A stretch of DNA of 64,000 bases, taken from the NCBI RefSeq assembly GCF_002165375.2, contig NZ_CP032134.1, forward strand, positions 2,356,001 to 2,420,000, written 5' to 3'. The stretch is from Acinetobacter chinensis (GTDB lineage: Bacteria > Pseudomonadota > Gammaproteobacteria > Pseudomonadales > Moraxellaceae). The notes below the pieces were generated by a model that was not told where the DNA came from, made no database searches, and was given only the letters and a program-made list of their open reading frames with translations. Shown piece after piece: positions 33,240-41,306 of the stretch. Position 1 is the stretch's first letter. Each line of letters starts with the position of its first letter. Made by a program: the position numbers and the translations under genes.

Positions 33240-33704
33240 TTTACTTATTTGAGTAAATATTTTAACTTCCGCTATTTTCATCTCAAGATTAAACAACTCA
33301 AGAACCTCGTCTACACGCTTCATCATGTGTATAAAAACCGTAGTATCACTAAAACCACAAAGCACTGCACGATTACGTTTTGAAGGTTTATAACCACCAG
33401 GCACAAGACAAAACTCCATCAAAGCAATTTTTAAAATTGAACGATGATAAACCTGAGGCACACCATAACCATTAAAATTAGATTCGAATCTACTGACCAG
33501 CACTGAACTGAATAATTCAATATTCGCTTTTGTATTCGCTCCAAAATATTTTAAGCGCAGCAGATTGTCCTGGAGCGGTGTCAGTTTTGCATAGCTCATT
33601 GCAAGCAATACATCCTGTGCCTGCAGTGAAGGGATACCACCATCAATACGGTCTGCTTCGTAATTGATTGATTTTGGGCTTAATAATTTTAAATACTTTT
33701 CCAT
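33231..33704 (-). CDS. Q-like late antiterminator
   Basis: A 157-residue protein between the replication genes and the late operon, where lambdoid phages carry Q. The C-terminal part (VLCGFSDTTVFIHMMKRVDEVLELFNLEMKIAEVKI) resembles the end of Q-type antitermination proteins. Its stop lies at the operator of a promoter followed by a terminator. It would load on RNA polymerase paused at that promoter and let it pass the terminators in the 25-kb late operon. Family call is by pattern plus position. Confidence 0.6.
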   Translation of the reverse strand: MEKYLKLLSPKSINYEADRIDGGIPSLQAQDVLLAMSYAKLTPLQDNLLRLKYFGANTKANIELFSSVLVSRFESNFNGYGVPQVYHRSILKIALMEFCLVPGGYKPSKRNRAVLCGFSDTTVFIHMMKRVDEVLELFNLEMKIAEVKIFTQISKLS

Positions 33705-33727
33705 TGGTCAGCCCTCATGTGAATGAT

Positions 33728-34030
33728 GTGAACGAACTGGGAACGAGTTTTCACTGTCGTTCACATGGTAAGCCATTGTTTTTATATTTATTTTATTTAA
33801 ATGTGAACAAGTGAATAATAAAATACGCGCATACGCGGAAAGAAAAAAAATAAATACAGGTTGAACAGTAGAAGAATAAACAGAAAGAAGAAAATAAAAA
33901 TTACTTCTCACGTATGCGCATGAGAAGCCGTTCACTTGTTCACATTGCTCGAATATATTGTGAATATTCAAGCAGTTATCGTGTGAACGAGCGTGTGAAC
34001 GATGTTTTATTTCATTCCCATCGTTCACAT
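33728..34030. repeat. GTTCAC/GTGAAC iteron-like cluster, candidate phage origin
   Basis: At least eight copies of GTTCAC or its complement GTGAAC lie in 300 bases without a convincing gene, several extended to TCGTTCACAT or GTGTGAACGA, in both orientations. A stem-loop (CTTCTCA with TGAGAAG, 33904-33927) and AT-rich DNA are included. It lies directly after the helicase gene, as replication origins often do. Confidence 0.5.
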
Positions 34031-34074
34031 TCAATGGCTCACAAACCATTGTTTTAACGTGAAAAATATTAGAT

Positions 34075-35913
34075 TTAAGCGATGCGTTTGTCAAGAACAT
34101 CTGGAACCCCCTTTTCAAATTCATCAGCACACTCACCGTACCAGTCCATGTCTGTTTTACCTTCAGGCTTCTCACCTACAGAGATAATCAATGACTGGCC
34201 CTCTTCTCTTCCCCATCGCCATCGTTGCTTTTCAAGCAATGTTATTCCTTCAATTTTCTTTAAATCCTCCGTAAATTTTCGATATGAGTATTTATGTTCA
34301 AGTGATGATGAAGCCCATTCTTTGTAAGACTCGTATAGCTGTTTTGCTCTACAACTGACGCACTTATACTTGGTTTCTCCACAGAGCCATTCATCAATAA
34401 ACACCTCAATAGAACGCTTACTTGCATTAATTAACAATCGCTTAGCATCAGTCACTGGCGGCTTATCATGCTTAAATCCCTCCAACGGTATACTTAACAA
34501 ATATGTATAAAATGCATCCAGTCCATCATTTGCAATTTCAGAATAGACTTGCTGACTGAGCTGCTCATCCAGTTTGCTCGCAGGAGCGATCACAAACCAT
34601 CGACGTGCTTCACCGTGCAGTGGAAATGGAATATTCTCATTTGATGCAAATGCCATATTGAAGTACGCCGGGACCTGTTTTTGTGGACGTTGTTTTTCAT
34701 TGATCGTGACACTTTTGGCTGTGATCAATGCATTCAGATAAGGCGTAACGTTATATTTTGTCGCATTTGTTGCAATTTCTTCACCAAAAATAAAAGCAGC
34801 ATTATTTAACCAACCGTTGAACTGAGGGCTTTCCAGTTCCTGTGATGTAATCACACGATGGTATTTTCCATAAATTCCACCCATCACTTTTTCAAATAAT
34901 GTGGTTTTACCTGAACCCTGGATATGACTTGCCATAAGCACGGCACTGTGGGCTTTTTGTCCTTCATTTTGCAGTGGGTATGCCAACCACTGGAGTAACC
35001 AGCGCTGAATATCAAGATCACCATTGCACAGCGACCAGATCATTTTCAAAATACCTGCGCACCTTGAACGGGTAACTGCATATTCAAGTCTGTTCTGATC
35101 CTGATCCGTCAGCTCTTTGACTGAATACCCCTCAAATGTGTTGATGTAATTTGGATCAATATCAATCTTACGGGTCGGGTCAAAGATCAATTTTTCATAA
35201 TCAATTTCGCAACGGGTCGGACTTTCAATCCACTTTTTATACTCATGCGGATACATCAGCTGTGCAGCTGACCAGCCAACCACCCTGTTTAATGATTTGT
35301 CATATAGAAAAGTTTCACCTTTAAGCAATACGCAGTTTTTGCTCATATTTGGCGCAACAAAGCCTGCTGCATCTATCAACAACTGTTCAACATCTTCCTT
35401 TTCAATTGTTTTACGCAAATGGTGACTATACCAATGCTTAAAAGTCAGACTGAGCGTATGTTTCAACGATGAAATTTTAAATTTATGCTTTGTCTTGTAG
35501 TCAAATGCGTCATTACTGCATGCGATCACAGCATATCTATCCAAAGCGTTCTGCAATTTTTCAGCATCACTCTGAACAACCCCGACCCCCTGCATTTCCT
35601 GCTCGCCACTTTCAGGCTGACCGTTCATCGGTGGTGTAAAATCCAGAACAAAATCAGATTCATGCGACATAAAAACGCTATCTTTATGTTTTATATCATT
35701 ATTTTTAATTTCATCATTTGACTTTTGCCCCGAAAGGTGGTCGGCTAAAACAAGGGGGTCTGGGGAAACAGCAAAAGCCGAAAGTTGATATGAAATCCCC
35801 TGTTCGATCTGCTCCCGCACGACTTCTAAGCCCTCAGACACATGCAGGTCATTAAAGTCTGATAGTGGCTTTGATGATGCCTCTGGCTGCTTTAAAATTT
35901 CATCATCCATCAA
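34075..35913 (-). CDS. Phage replicative helicase (SF3-type, DUF5906-like)
   Basis: A 612-residue protein. The C-terminal half holds the helicase: Walker A SHIQGSGKTTLFEKV, Walker B FIFGEEIA, and the sensor-like MAFASNENIPFPLHGEARRW. The N-terminal part, up to about residue 120, is divergent and partly disordered. It overlaps the primase gene by four bases, so primase and helicase are made together. It unwinds the phage origin and starts replication. Confidence 0.85.
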   Translation of the reverse strand: MMDDEILKQPEASSKPLSDFNDLHVSEGLEVVREQIEQGISYQLSAFAVSPDPLVLADHLSGQKSNDEIKNNDIKHKDSVFMSHESDFVLDFTPPMNGQPESGEQEMQGVGVVQSDAEKLQNALDRYAVIACSNDAFDYKTKHKFKISSLKHTLSLTFKHWYSHHLRKTIEKEDVEQLLIDAAGFVAPNMSKNCVLLKGETFLYDKSLNRVVGWSAAQLMYPHEYKKWIESPTRCEIDYEKLIFDPTRKIDIDPNYINTFEGYSVKELTDQDQNRLEYAVTRSRCAGILKMIWSLCNGDLDIQRWLLQWLAYPLQNEGQKAHSAVLMASHIQGSGKTTLFEKVMGGIYGKYHRVITSQELESPQFNGWLNNAAFIFGEEIATNATKYNVTPYLNALITAKSVTINEKQRPQKQVPAYFNMAFASNENIPFPLHGEARRWFVIAPASKLDEQLSQQVYSEIANDGLDAFYTYLLSIPLEGFKHDKPPVTDAKRLLINASKRSIEVFIDEWLCGETKYKCVSCRAKQLYESYKEWASSSLEHKYSYRKFTEDLKKIEGITLLEKQRWRWGREEGQSLIISVGEKPEGKTDMDWYGECADEFEKGVPDVLDKRIA

Positions 35914-36812
35914 AATGGCTCCACTGTTTTAAACACGGGTAAAATCACAATACCGCCTGTAGCAGCCACAGCTTTGTTCGCAGCTTTCAGACCGGCATCA
36001 AGTGTTGCACTATCATCATCAGCACAGTAAACAAGTCTTAATAATGGATATTTTGACCGAATTGCTACACCGACTTTGTCAATATTCCCTGATTGAAATG
36101 CAACGACAGTTGTATATCCTGTTGCCTCAAATATACTTGCTGATGTTGCAACCCCTTCTGCAATACATACAATCTGATCAGGTTCTAATATTTCACCAAA
36201 AATATGAAAACACCCATTTACCCGACCTCCAGTTAAATATGGTTTGAATCCATCAGCATGTATCTCCTGAATATTCCAAATCACCCCATCTATATCTATC
36301 AACGGAACAATCAAGTTACCTTTGCCGTTAATTTTGCAATTATGAGTATTTATCTGCTTACGTGCTGCATAGGGACAATCCCGATCAACTGATTTAGCTT
36401 TCCAGGTACGTTCTGCTCTTTTTGCAGCCGCCTGCTCTTCTTTTAATTCTTTTAATAACTGTTCTTTCTCAAGTCTTTCAGCTGTTTCTCTCCATTTCTG
36501 GCGATCAGCCTCTGTGATTTTTGAGTCTGCAGACAAGCCAAGAACAGCACCAACCTCTTTCAGAACATCGGAGTAATTTAACCCCCTGGATTTTTCTACT
36601 AATGCAAAACCATCCCCAGCATTACACTGACTACAGATCCATGTGCCTTTACCTTGCTTATCATCACATCTGAAACGGTCTTTACCACCACAGATCGGGC
36701 AAGGACCATGCTGATTTTTTTTAGCCGGAACAGTGATGCCAAATGCTGGAAAAATTAGATCTCTCCAATGCCCATAAGCTGCATCCCGAACCTGATCAAA
36801 CGATAAAGCCAT
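35910..36812 (-). CDS. DNA primase (P4-type zinc finger and Toprim)
   Basis: A 300-residue primase. The N-terminal zinc ribbon (CPICGGKDRFRC, then WICSQC) is the P4/Toprim primase finger. A charged helix follows, then the Toprim core (IVCIAEGVATSASI and VYCADDD). It makes RNA primers for phage replication. The ATG at 36812 overlaps the CII-like stop and follows GGAG. Confidence 0.88.
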   Translation of the reverse strand: MALSFDQVRDAAYGHWRDLIFPAFGITVPAKKNQHGPCPICGGKDRFRCDDKQGKGTWICSQCNAGDGFALVEKSRGLNYSDVLKEVGAVLGLSADSKITEADRQKWRETAERLEKEQLLKELKEEQAAAKRAERTWKAKSVDRDCPYAARKQINTHNCKINGKGNLIVPLIDIDGVIWNIQEIHADGFKPYLTGGRVNGCFHIFGEILEPDQIVCIAEGVATSASIFEATGYTTVVAFQSGNIDKVGVAIRSKYPLLRLVYCADDDSATLDAGLKAANKAVAATGGIVILPVFKTVEPF

Positions 36813-37315
36813 CAGCATTCTCCTGCATCATGTTCAGCCTTCAAACGTGCCAGCTTTTTAAGCTCAACAACTGCACCAATCAGCTCCATCGCATGTTTCT
36901 CAATTGTGGCCATTTCAACATCAATAATGCGATTGTCTTTCAGCGCATCACTGACTGTTGAAAACAGCTCACCGACACGATTTGACACCTCACCGATGTT
37001 TGCAAGAAAGCCTGAATCATGAATGTCGATTTCGCCATGAATTTCATACACCACTGCTGAACCATGCGCAGCTGCCAGACTTTCCAAGATCCGAATATCT
37101 TTTGTGTAACCGACTATCGCCTCAATATGCTCAGGTTTTAAATTGAACTGATCGTTATTTACATCAACAGCTTTACTGAAAGTCATAGCGTTAAAACCAT
37201 GTATTTCAGCAATTGCGGCTTTAGATCCGTGCCGATCCTTACATGCCCGGTACAACGCAACTTCAAGCGGAAGTACTGCATGTTCAGCGGCATAATTTGA
37301 TAAAAATGCTTTCAT
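36812..37315 (-). CDS. CII-like phage regulator (CP76 family)
   Basis: A 167-residue protein. ALYRACKDRHGSKAAIAEIHGFNAMTFSKAVD and LKPEHIEAIVGYTKDIRILESLAAAHG match the Phage_CP76/CII-type regulators that bind DNA as tetramers and favour lysogeny. The C-terminal part is helical. It lies directly after the Cro-like gene in the leftward early operon, the position of CII. Confidence 0.82.
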   Translation of the reverse strand: MKAFLSNYAAEHAVLPLEVALYRACKDRHGSKAAIAEIHGFNAMTFSKAVDVNNDQFNLKPEHIEAIVGYTKDIRILESLAAAHGSAVVYEIHGEIDIHDSGFLANIGEVSNRVGELFSTVSDALKDNRIIDVEMATIEKHAMELIGAVVELKKLARLKAEHDAGEC

Positions 37316-37333
37316 ATCCGATTTACCCCCAGA

Positions 37334-37540
37334 TTAGACATTACTTTCAGCTTGCTCATGACTTACATTCTGATCATGAGCTTCAGTTAAAAGTTTGTGG
37401 ATATCACGAATTTCATATTCACGTAGTTTAGGAATGCTCTCAGGGTTCCACTGAGCAATAGCAGCTGTAGAAATACCCAGTAAAGTTGCCAATTCCGCTA
37501 AAGAGCAATTCAATAATTCAATCGCCTCATTTCGAGTCAT
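37334..37540 (-). CDS. Cro-like repressor
   Basis: A 68-residue helix-turn-helix protein (CSLAELATLLGISTAAIAQW, then IPKLREYEIRDIHKLL), the pattern of small Cro/YdaS proteins. It is the first gene of the leftward early operon, divergent from the CI-like gene across three operators. It would shift the switch to lytic growth. Confidence 0.85.
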   Translation of the reverse strand: MTRNEAIELLNCSLAELATLLGISTAAIAQWNPESIPKLREYEIRDIHKLLTEAHDQNVSHEQAESNV

Positions 37541-37554
37541 TTTTTCACCAAAAC

Positions 37555-37618
37555 TAATTAAACTTAGTTTTATTTAATCTGAGTTAAATTAGTTAGTCAA
37601 TAGCTAAGATAAATTAGT
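37555..37618. promoter_or_regulatory. Three-site operator array with divergent cro and cI promoters
   Basis: Three 14-bp sites start at 37555, 37580 and 37605, exactly 25 bases apart: CTAATTAAACTTAG, CTGAGTTAAATTAG, CTAAGATAAATTAG. The leftward promoter has TTGACT (37596-37601) and TTAAAT (37573-37578) 17 bases apart, with the middle site in the spacer. The third site overlaps TAAGAT (37606-37611), a likely -10 of the rightward repressor promoter, whose -35 is weak. Confidence 0.85.
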
Positions 37619-37636
37619 TTTTATTAGGTAGTTATT

Positions 37637-38311
37637 ATGAACACCAAAGACATTACAGAGATTCAAGAACCGGAAACAATCGGTAGCCGAATAAAAGATC
37701 TCAGGAAGAAAGCAAAGTTGACGCAAAAAGAACTTGCTCAGATGTTGGGTGTTTCTGATGCTGCTGTTTTATATTGGGAAAAAGATATTAATACACCCAA
37801 ACTGGAGTATTTAAATATCATGGCTCCCGCATTAATGACTACCATTGATTTTATAATGTATGGTAAAACAGATACTTCAGACTCAGTCGTAGACTACAGA
37901 CCTGTAGCAAGGATGCTTCCAGTTTTGACATACGTACAAGCAGGTACATTTACAGATGTGCGAAGTATTTCCCCCCATGAAATTGATGAATGGCTTCCTG
38001 CACCACCCAATGCTGGAAAAAATAGTTTTTATATGATCATTCAAGGGATCAGTAATGCTCCTCACTTTAGTGATGGTGACTATATCTGCATAGATCCAGA
38101 TGTTCCACTTGAGTCAGTACAGACAGGTGAAATGATTGTTGTGAGCTGTGATGGGGCTGCAACTTTTAAAGCTTTAGTTCGTGAGTTCAATCAATTATAC
38201 CTTAAAGCATTAAATCCTGATTTTCAGCCAAATATCATCCCGCTGACTGAAGGTGCCGAATATAAAGGAAAATACAAAGGCAAATTTACACCGAGCCAAA
38301 AGTTCCTCTAA
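37637..38311 (+). CDS. CI-like repressor (HTH and S24 peptidase)
   Basis: A 224-residue lysogenic repressor. Residues 15-47 form the HTH (LTQKELAQMLGVSDAAVLYWEKD). The C-terminal S24 domain has the cleavage site Ala102-Gly103, Ser139 in IQGISNAPHFSDGD and Lys178 in ATFKAL, so it should self-cleave on RecA activation. The usual GxSM motif reads GISN here. It binds the arrays on both sides of its own gene and likely the distant sites described. Confidence 0.92.
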   Translation: MNTKDITEIQEPETIGSRIKDLRKKAKLTQKELAQMLGVSDAAVLYWEKDINTPKLEYLNIMAPALMTTIDFIMYGKTDTSDSVVDYRPVARMLPVLTYVQAGTFTDVRSISPHEIDEWLPAPPNAGKNSFYMIIQGISNAPHFSDGDYICIDPDVPLESVQTGEMIVVSCDGAATFKALVREFNQLYLKALNPDFQPNIIPLTEGAEYKGKYKGKFTPSQKFL

Positions 38312-38318
38312 AAAATAA

Positions 38319-38393
38319 CTAAGTTTAATTAGTAAAGTTGTTGACACAAAGCCTAAGTTTAATTAGTTTAGTAAATGAACTAATTTTACTTAG
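38319..38393 (+). promoter_or_regulatory. Second three-site operator array and rightward early promoter
   Basis: CTAAGTTTAATTAG occurs exactly at 38319-38332 and 38353-38366, and CTAATTTTACTTAG at 38380-38393. TTGACA (38341-38346) is followed 17 bases later by TAGTTT (38364-38369); the middle site fills the spacer. It controls the operon starting at 38402. Confidence 0.8.
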
Positions 38394-38401
38394 GTTTTTT
38401 T

Positions 38402-38728
38402 ATGACAAATTTTACTGAACACAAATCTAAGCTTGATCATGCCGAATTTGATGCAATTATCGTCAAACGTCTAGTCTCAGAAGACTTTGGACAGCCTGCT
38501 CTGGATTATGAGCACTACCGTAACAAAGCTTTCAATCAGATTGAATCTGCAATCAAACGCATACGCAGTGCAACCAGCCAACACGATTTTTCAACAGCAA
38601 TTGCTCAGGCAAATGCTTTCATCGATGCTGCCCAGGATTATGAATTTATTGATCTAGCCGATAAATCAAAATGGCTGGATGAAATTGCTGCAGCTGTCCG
38701 TGTGCAGACACTGGGAGATTCGGTATGA
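38402..38728 (+). CDS. Hypothetical early protein
   Basis: A 108-residue helical protein (FNQIESAIKRIRSATSQHDFSTAIAQANAFIDAAQ) of unknown function, first gene of the rightward early operon. It starts eight bases after the last operator. No domain recognised. Confidence 0.65.
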   Translation: MTNFTEHKSKLDHAEFDAIIVKRLVSEDFGQPALDYEHYRNKAFNQIESAIKRIRSATSQHDFSTAIAQANAFIDAAQDYEFIDLADKSKWLDEIAAAVRVQTLGDSV

Positions 38729-38859
38729 AAATTCAATTTATTAATGGAATTATCTGCCCCAATTGTGGCTATCACATTGATTCATGTGGAGTAAGCCATA
38801 CAGGATCAAGCTCAGGTCAATGGGAATGTCGTGGATGCGGCTGGATTAAGCAACGGTGA
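38725..38859 (+). CDS. 44-residue zinc-ribbon protein
   Basis: A small gene in an ATGA overlap with the previous stop. The protein has two zinc knuckles, CPNCG and CRGCG, spaced like a zinc ribbon (starts MKIQFINGIICPNCGYHI, ends WIKQR). Such small phage ribbons often bind nucleic acid or host transcription factors; the target is unknown. Confidence 0.65.
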   Translation: MKIQFINGIICPNCGYHIDSCGVSHTGSSSGQWECRGCGWIKQR

Positions 38860-38864
38860 ATAGT

Positions 38865-39068
38865 ATGAAATTAACACAAACCCCAGAAAGCATTGTCCCC
38901 GAACAATCTGTGATTGATTCATGGCCCAAGCTTTACCGTAAAAAAGGTTCTCATGACCACCCCGTTTGTAATGGTGTTGTTTTAAAAGACCAGGACATCA
39001 TCATTTTAAATGCAGATGAGGCCAAGTTTTATGCGAAATATCTTGAAGCAGTGAGTTATGCGCCATGA
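38865..39068 (+). CDS. Small hypothetical early protein
   Basis: A 67-residue protein (MKLTQTPESIVPEQSV, ending KFYAKYLEAVSYAP). The ATG at 38865 is preferred; a GTG at 38856 overlaps the previous stop and could also be used. It overlaps the next gene by four bases. Function unknown. Confidence 0.55.
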   Translation: MKLTQTPESIVPEQSVIDSWPKLYRKKGSHDHPVCNGVVLKDQDIIILNADEAKFYAKYLEAVSYAP

Positions 39069-39355
39069 CTACTTTAGCAGCAAATCTTTTGACCGGCATC
39101 GCCAATATTTCGCGTTTATGCATGACGCAATCAGACACTGATTTTGAAATCAACATGTCTCTGTACCCAACTAAAAACGAATTGATTATTTATGTTTTCA
39201 AAGGCGGTTATGCATATGCCTGGCGTAATCCTAAAAAGCGTATTGAGAAAATACGCATCGATCTGAGTGATCCAAAGCTGGCTGCAATGAATATGTTTGA
39301 AGCCTTTACGCATATTGAGAATATGGCCAAAGGCCATCGAAAGGAGGCTATCTAA
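39065..39355 (+). CDS. Hypothetical early protein
   Basis: A 96-residue alpha/beta protein (ELIIYVFKGGYAYAWRNPKKR, then EAFTHIENMAKGHRKEAI). I do not recognise it. Overlaps the neighbours by four bases and one base in the early operon. Confidence 0.6.
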   Translation: MTTLAANLLTGIANISRLCMTQSDTDFEINMSLYPTKNELIIYVFKGGYAYAWRNPKKRIEKIRIDLSDPKLAAMNMFEAFTHIENMAKGHRKEAI

Positions 39356-39546
39356 TGCTTCAGTTCACAGATTTAAATCATGAAAAACATTGCATTAATT
39401 TTGCACTTTTAAACAACGTCGTGTTTCGTGAAAAAGATGACTGCAGTGTCGTTTCGTTTCACATGCAGGGTCATCACGTGGTTCCTGTTTCAGTTGACCG
39501 CGTTACTGCAGAGCGTTTGCATAAAGAATTAGGGGAAATGGAATGA
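39355..39546 (+). CDS. Small hypothetical early protein
   Basis: A 63-residue beta-rich protein (VVFREKDDCSVVSFHMQGHHVVPVS) with a C-terminal helix. GGAGG precedes its start, which coincides with the upstream stop. Unknown function. Confidence 0.6.
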   Translation: MLQFTDLNHEKHCINFALLNNVVFREKDDCSVVSFHMQGHHVVPVSVDRVTAERLHKELGEME

Positions 39547-39977
39547 AATCCAATCTCGCACATGACGTTTTTATTAATCAGGGCAAAGCTATTGCCCTTG
39601 CCAACCAAGTCGACGACTGGCTGGAGGCTCAGGGCAAATCAGAACCGGTGCAAATTCCGTTTGGCCAATCTCGATTGAGCTTGAAGTCTAAAGACAATGA
39701 GTACAAAACTGGCCAGCAATCTATGCGTGAATCAACGTCCAACTCGATTAGTAAAAATGGTCCAGTTCTAAGTTCTAAAGTCCGTCCATTAACAAAGGAA
39801 CAAGAACGTCAAAAGTATAATTTCAATGCAAAAAATAAAGCATTGGCTGCTGGTGAAAACGAATTTAAAGGTAACTGTGATTTGCACGGCATTACTGATT
39901 ACAAAGTTTACAACAGCGGGAAATATCACTGTTTGCAATGCCATGAACGCACCAAGCAATTAAGAAAGGAGGCTTAA
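39543..39977 (+). CDS. Hypothetical early protein with C-terminal zinc site
   Basis: A 144-residue protein. The first 100 residues are polar and low-complexity. The end carries FKGNCDLHGITDYKVYNSGK with YHCLQCHERTKQ, a probable zinc ribbon (C-x2-H and C-x2-C). It starts inside the previous stop and ends in a GGAGG that serves the next gene. Function unknown, likely nucleic-acid binding. Confidence 0.6.
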   Translation: MKSNLAHDVFINQGKAIALANQVDDWLEAQGKSEPVQIPFGQSRLSLKSKDNEYKTGQQSMRESTSNSISKNGPVLSSKVRPLTKEQERQKYNFNAKNKALAAGENEFKGNCDLHGITDYKVYNSGKYHCLQCHERTKQLRKEA

Positions 39978-39979
39978 AA

Positions 39980-40342
39980 ATGTCAGCACCTTTACCAGGG
40001 CAATCTGTTTCTATTCAAGATGATGAATGGGGAACATTTTGCTACACACACCACGATATTAAAGCTACTCATCGTATTTGTTCTGAAGCCGATAGCTTTG
40101 GTGCTGAATATTACAACATGTGCGATCAATGTTGGGATGAACGTCAAACAGCAATTAAAGCAAAAAAAGAAGACCCTGAGCAATGGGAATGCTGCAGGAA
40201 CTGCGGAAATCATGTTCCTTATTTGAGTTCATATCGTGATCCCGATGAAGGCATGTGTGGGCCAGTTTATGAAGCTTGCTCTGATTGCGTCTCAAAGTTT
40301 TATAAGAGCTATGAAGACGAATGTGAATATCTTGATGACTAA
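39980..40342 (+). CDS. Cys-rich hypothetical early protein
   Basis: A 120-residue protein with about a dozen Cys and several His in pairs (FCYTHH, MCDQCW, CCRNCGNH, ACSDCV), so it should bind two or more zinc ions. AAGGAGG lies just upstream. It is the third zinc-type protein of this operon. No family recognised. Confidence 0.62.
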   Translation: MSAPLPGQSVSIQDDEWGTFCYTHHDIKATHRICSEADSFGAEYYNMCDQCWDERQTAIKAKKEDPEQWECCRNCGNHVPYLSSYRDPDEGMCGPVYEACSDCVSKFYKSYEDECEYLDD

Positions 40343-40362
40343 GATTATTAAGGATTATCAGC

Positions 40363-41121
40363 ATGAAAAATAAATTAATGGTTGATTGCGAGACTCTAGG
40401 CACTGGTGAGAGGCCTGTTTTACTCAGTATTGGTGCTGTGGTTTTTACTGAATCACAAATTCATGAATATTTTCATATCGGTATTGATATTGAGGATTCA
40501 AAACGATACGGATTTACAGTAAGCCAATCAACACTCGATTGGTGGGATCAACAAGATCCAGCTGCACGTGCAGATGCATTTAGCGGAGGAGAAAAAATTA
40601 AAGCTGCATTACAAGCCTTAGTTTATTTTTTTGAAGAAAATAAATGCACTGAAATCTGGTCAAAAGGTTCACTGGCTGACATACGTTGGATTAACAATGC
40701 CTTGGATTATTTTGGCATCGAACGACCTTGGAAGTTTTACAAAGAATTTTGCTTTAGAACGTTGTTGAAATCGGTGCCACGATTTGAAATTCCTTTTTCA
40801 GGAATTCCTCACAATGCGCTTGATGATGCAATTCACCAAGCTAAACAGTTTATTTATATCAAATCTATTCAAGAAAAATTACATGGTGTTGTTCTAACTT
40901 GTAATCAACTGAAAGAAGCTCTTGAATTTGGCGCACCAGACTTGTTTTCAAAATCTCAGGGGCAAGAATCCGAGCTTGAATTTCAATTGGAAACTGAGAT
41001 GTCTATCGAATACTTGAAAGATGGCCATTCCGGTCCGGGGTATTACTGCTGGTATTTTGATTTACCTGAAGAGGGTTCAATTTTTTTGGGGACAGAATTA
41101 GGAGCACAGGAGGAAAAATAA
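40363..41121 (+). CDS. DEDDh 3'-5' exonuclease (Rv2179c/DexA-like)
   Basis: A 252-residue protein. The first 165 residues form the exonuclease: Asp8 and Glu10 in LMVDCETLG, the middle Asp in KGSLADIRWINNAL, and His/Asp in IPHNALDDAIHQ. This is like phage-encoded Rv2179c/DexA-type nucleases that degrade host RNA or process DNA ends. The C-terminal 80 residues are of unknown fold. The next gene starts on its stop codon. Confidence 0.82.
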   Translation: MKNKLMVDCETLGTGERPVLLSIGAVVFTESQIHEYFHIGIDIEDSKRYGFTVSQSTLDWWDQQDPAARADAFSGGEKIKAALQALVYFFEENKCTEIWSKGSLADIRWINNALDYFGIERPWKFYKEFCFRTLLKSVPRFEIPFSGIPHNALDDAIHQAKQFIYIKSIQEKLHGVVLTCNQLKEALEFGAPDLFSKSQGQESELEFQLETEMSIEYLKDGHSGPGYYCWYFDLPEEGSIFLGTELGAQEEK

Positions 41122-41297
41122 TGGTTTTAACAATACAACAAACATGCAAACTCCTCGACATTGGACGCACAACTGTTTACAGAATGTTTGATCGCGGTGA
41201 ATTGGAACGAATCGAATTTGGGCGTTCTGTACGCGTCAAATTACCCGAAAAGCTTTCACGAGCATATGCAGAACAAATCAAAGCCCTTATGAATTAA
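41121..41297 (+). CDS. Excisionase-like helix-turn-helix protein
   Basis: A 58-residue protein of the MerR-like HTH_17 type (TIQQTCKLLDIGRTTVYRMF then RGELERIEFGRSVRVKL), used by many phage excisionases and AlpA-like regulators. GGAGG lies upstream and its ATG overlaps the preceding stop. It converges on the integrase and overlaps its 3' end by 11 bases, the usual place of xis. It should direct excision with Int. Confidence 0.75.
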   Translation: MVLTIQQTCKLLDIGRTTVYRMFDRGELERIEFGRSVRVKLPEKLSRAYAEQIKALMN

Positions 41298-41306
41298 GGG
41301 CTTTTT
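41280..41306. terminator. Bidirectional terminator holding the xis-like and int stop codons
   Basis: AAAGCCCTT and AAGGGCTTT pair around seven bases. The stop codons of both convergent genes lie inside the hairpin. T runs follow on the plus strand and partly on the minus strand. Confidence 0.7.

Noticed and set aside
33708..34175. A 155-codon open frame on the minus strand
   Set aside because: It overlaps the start of the following Q-side region and the end of the helicase in another frame, lacks a ribosome site, and is made of the GTTCAC repeats. Its protein is compositionally odd.
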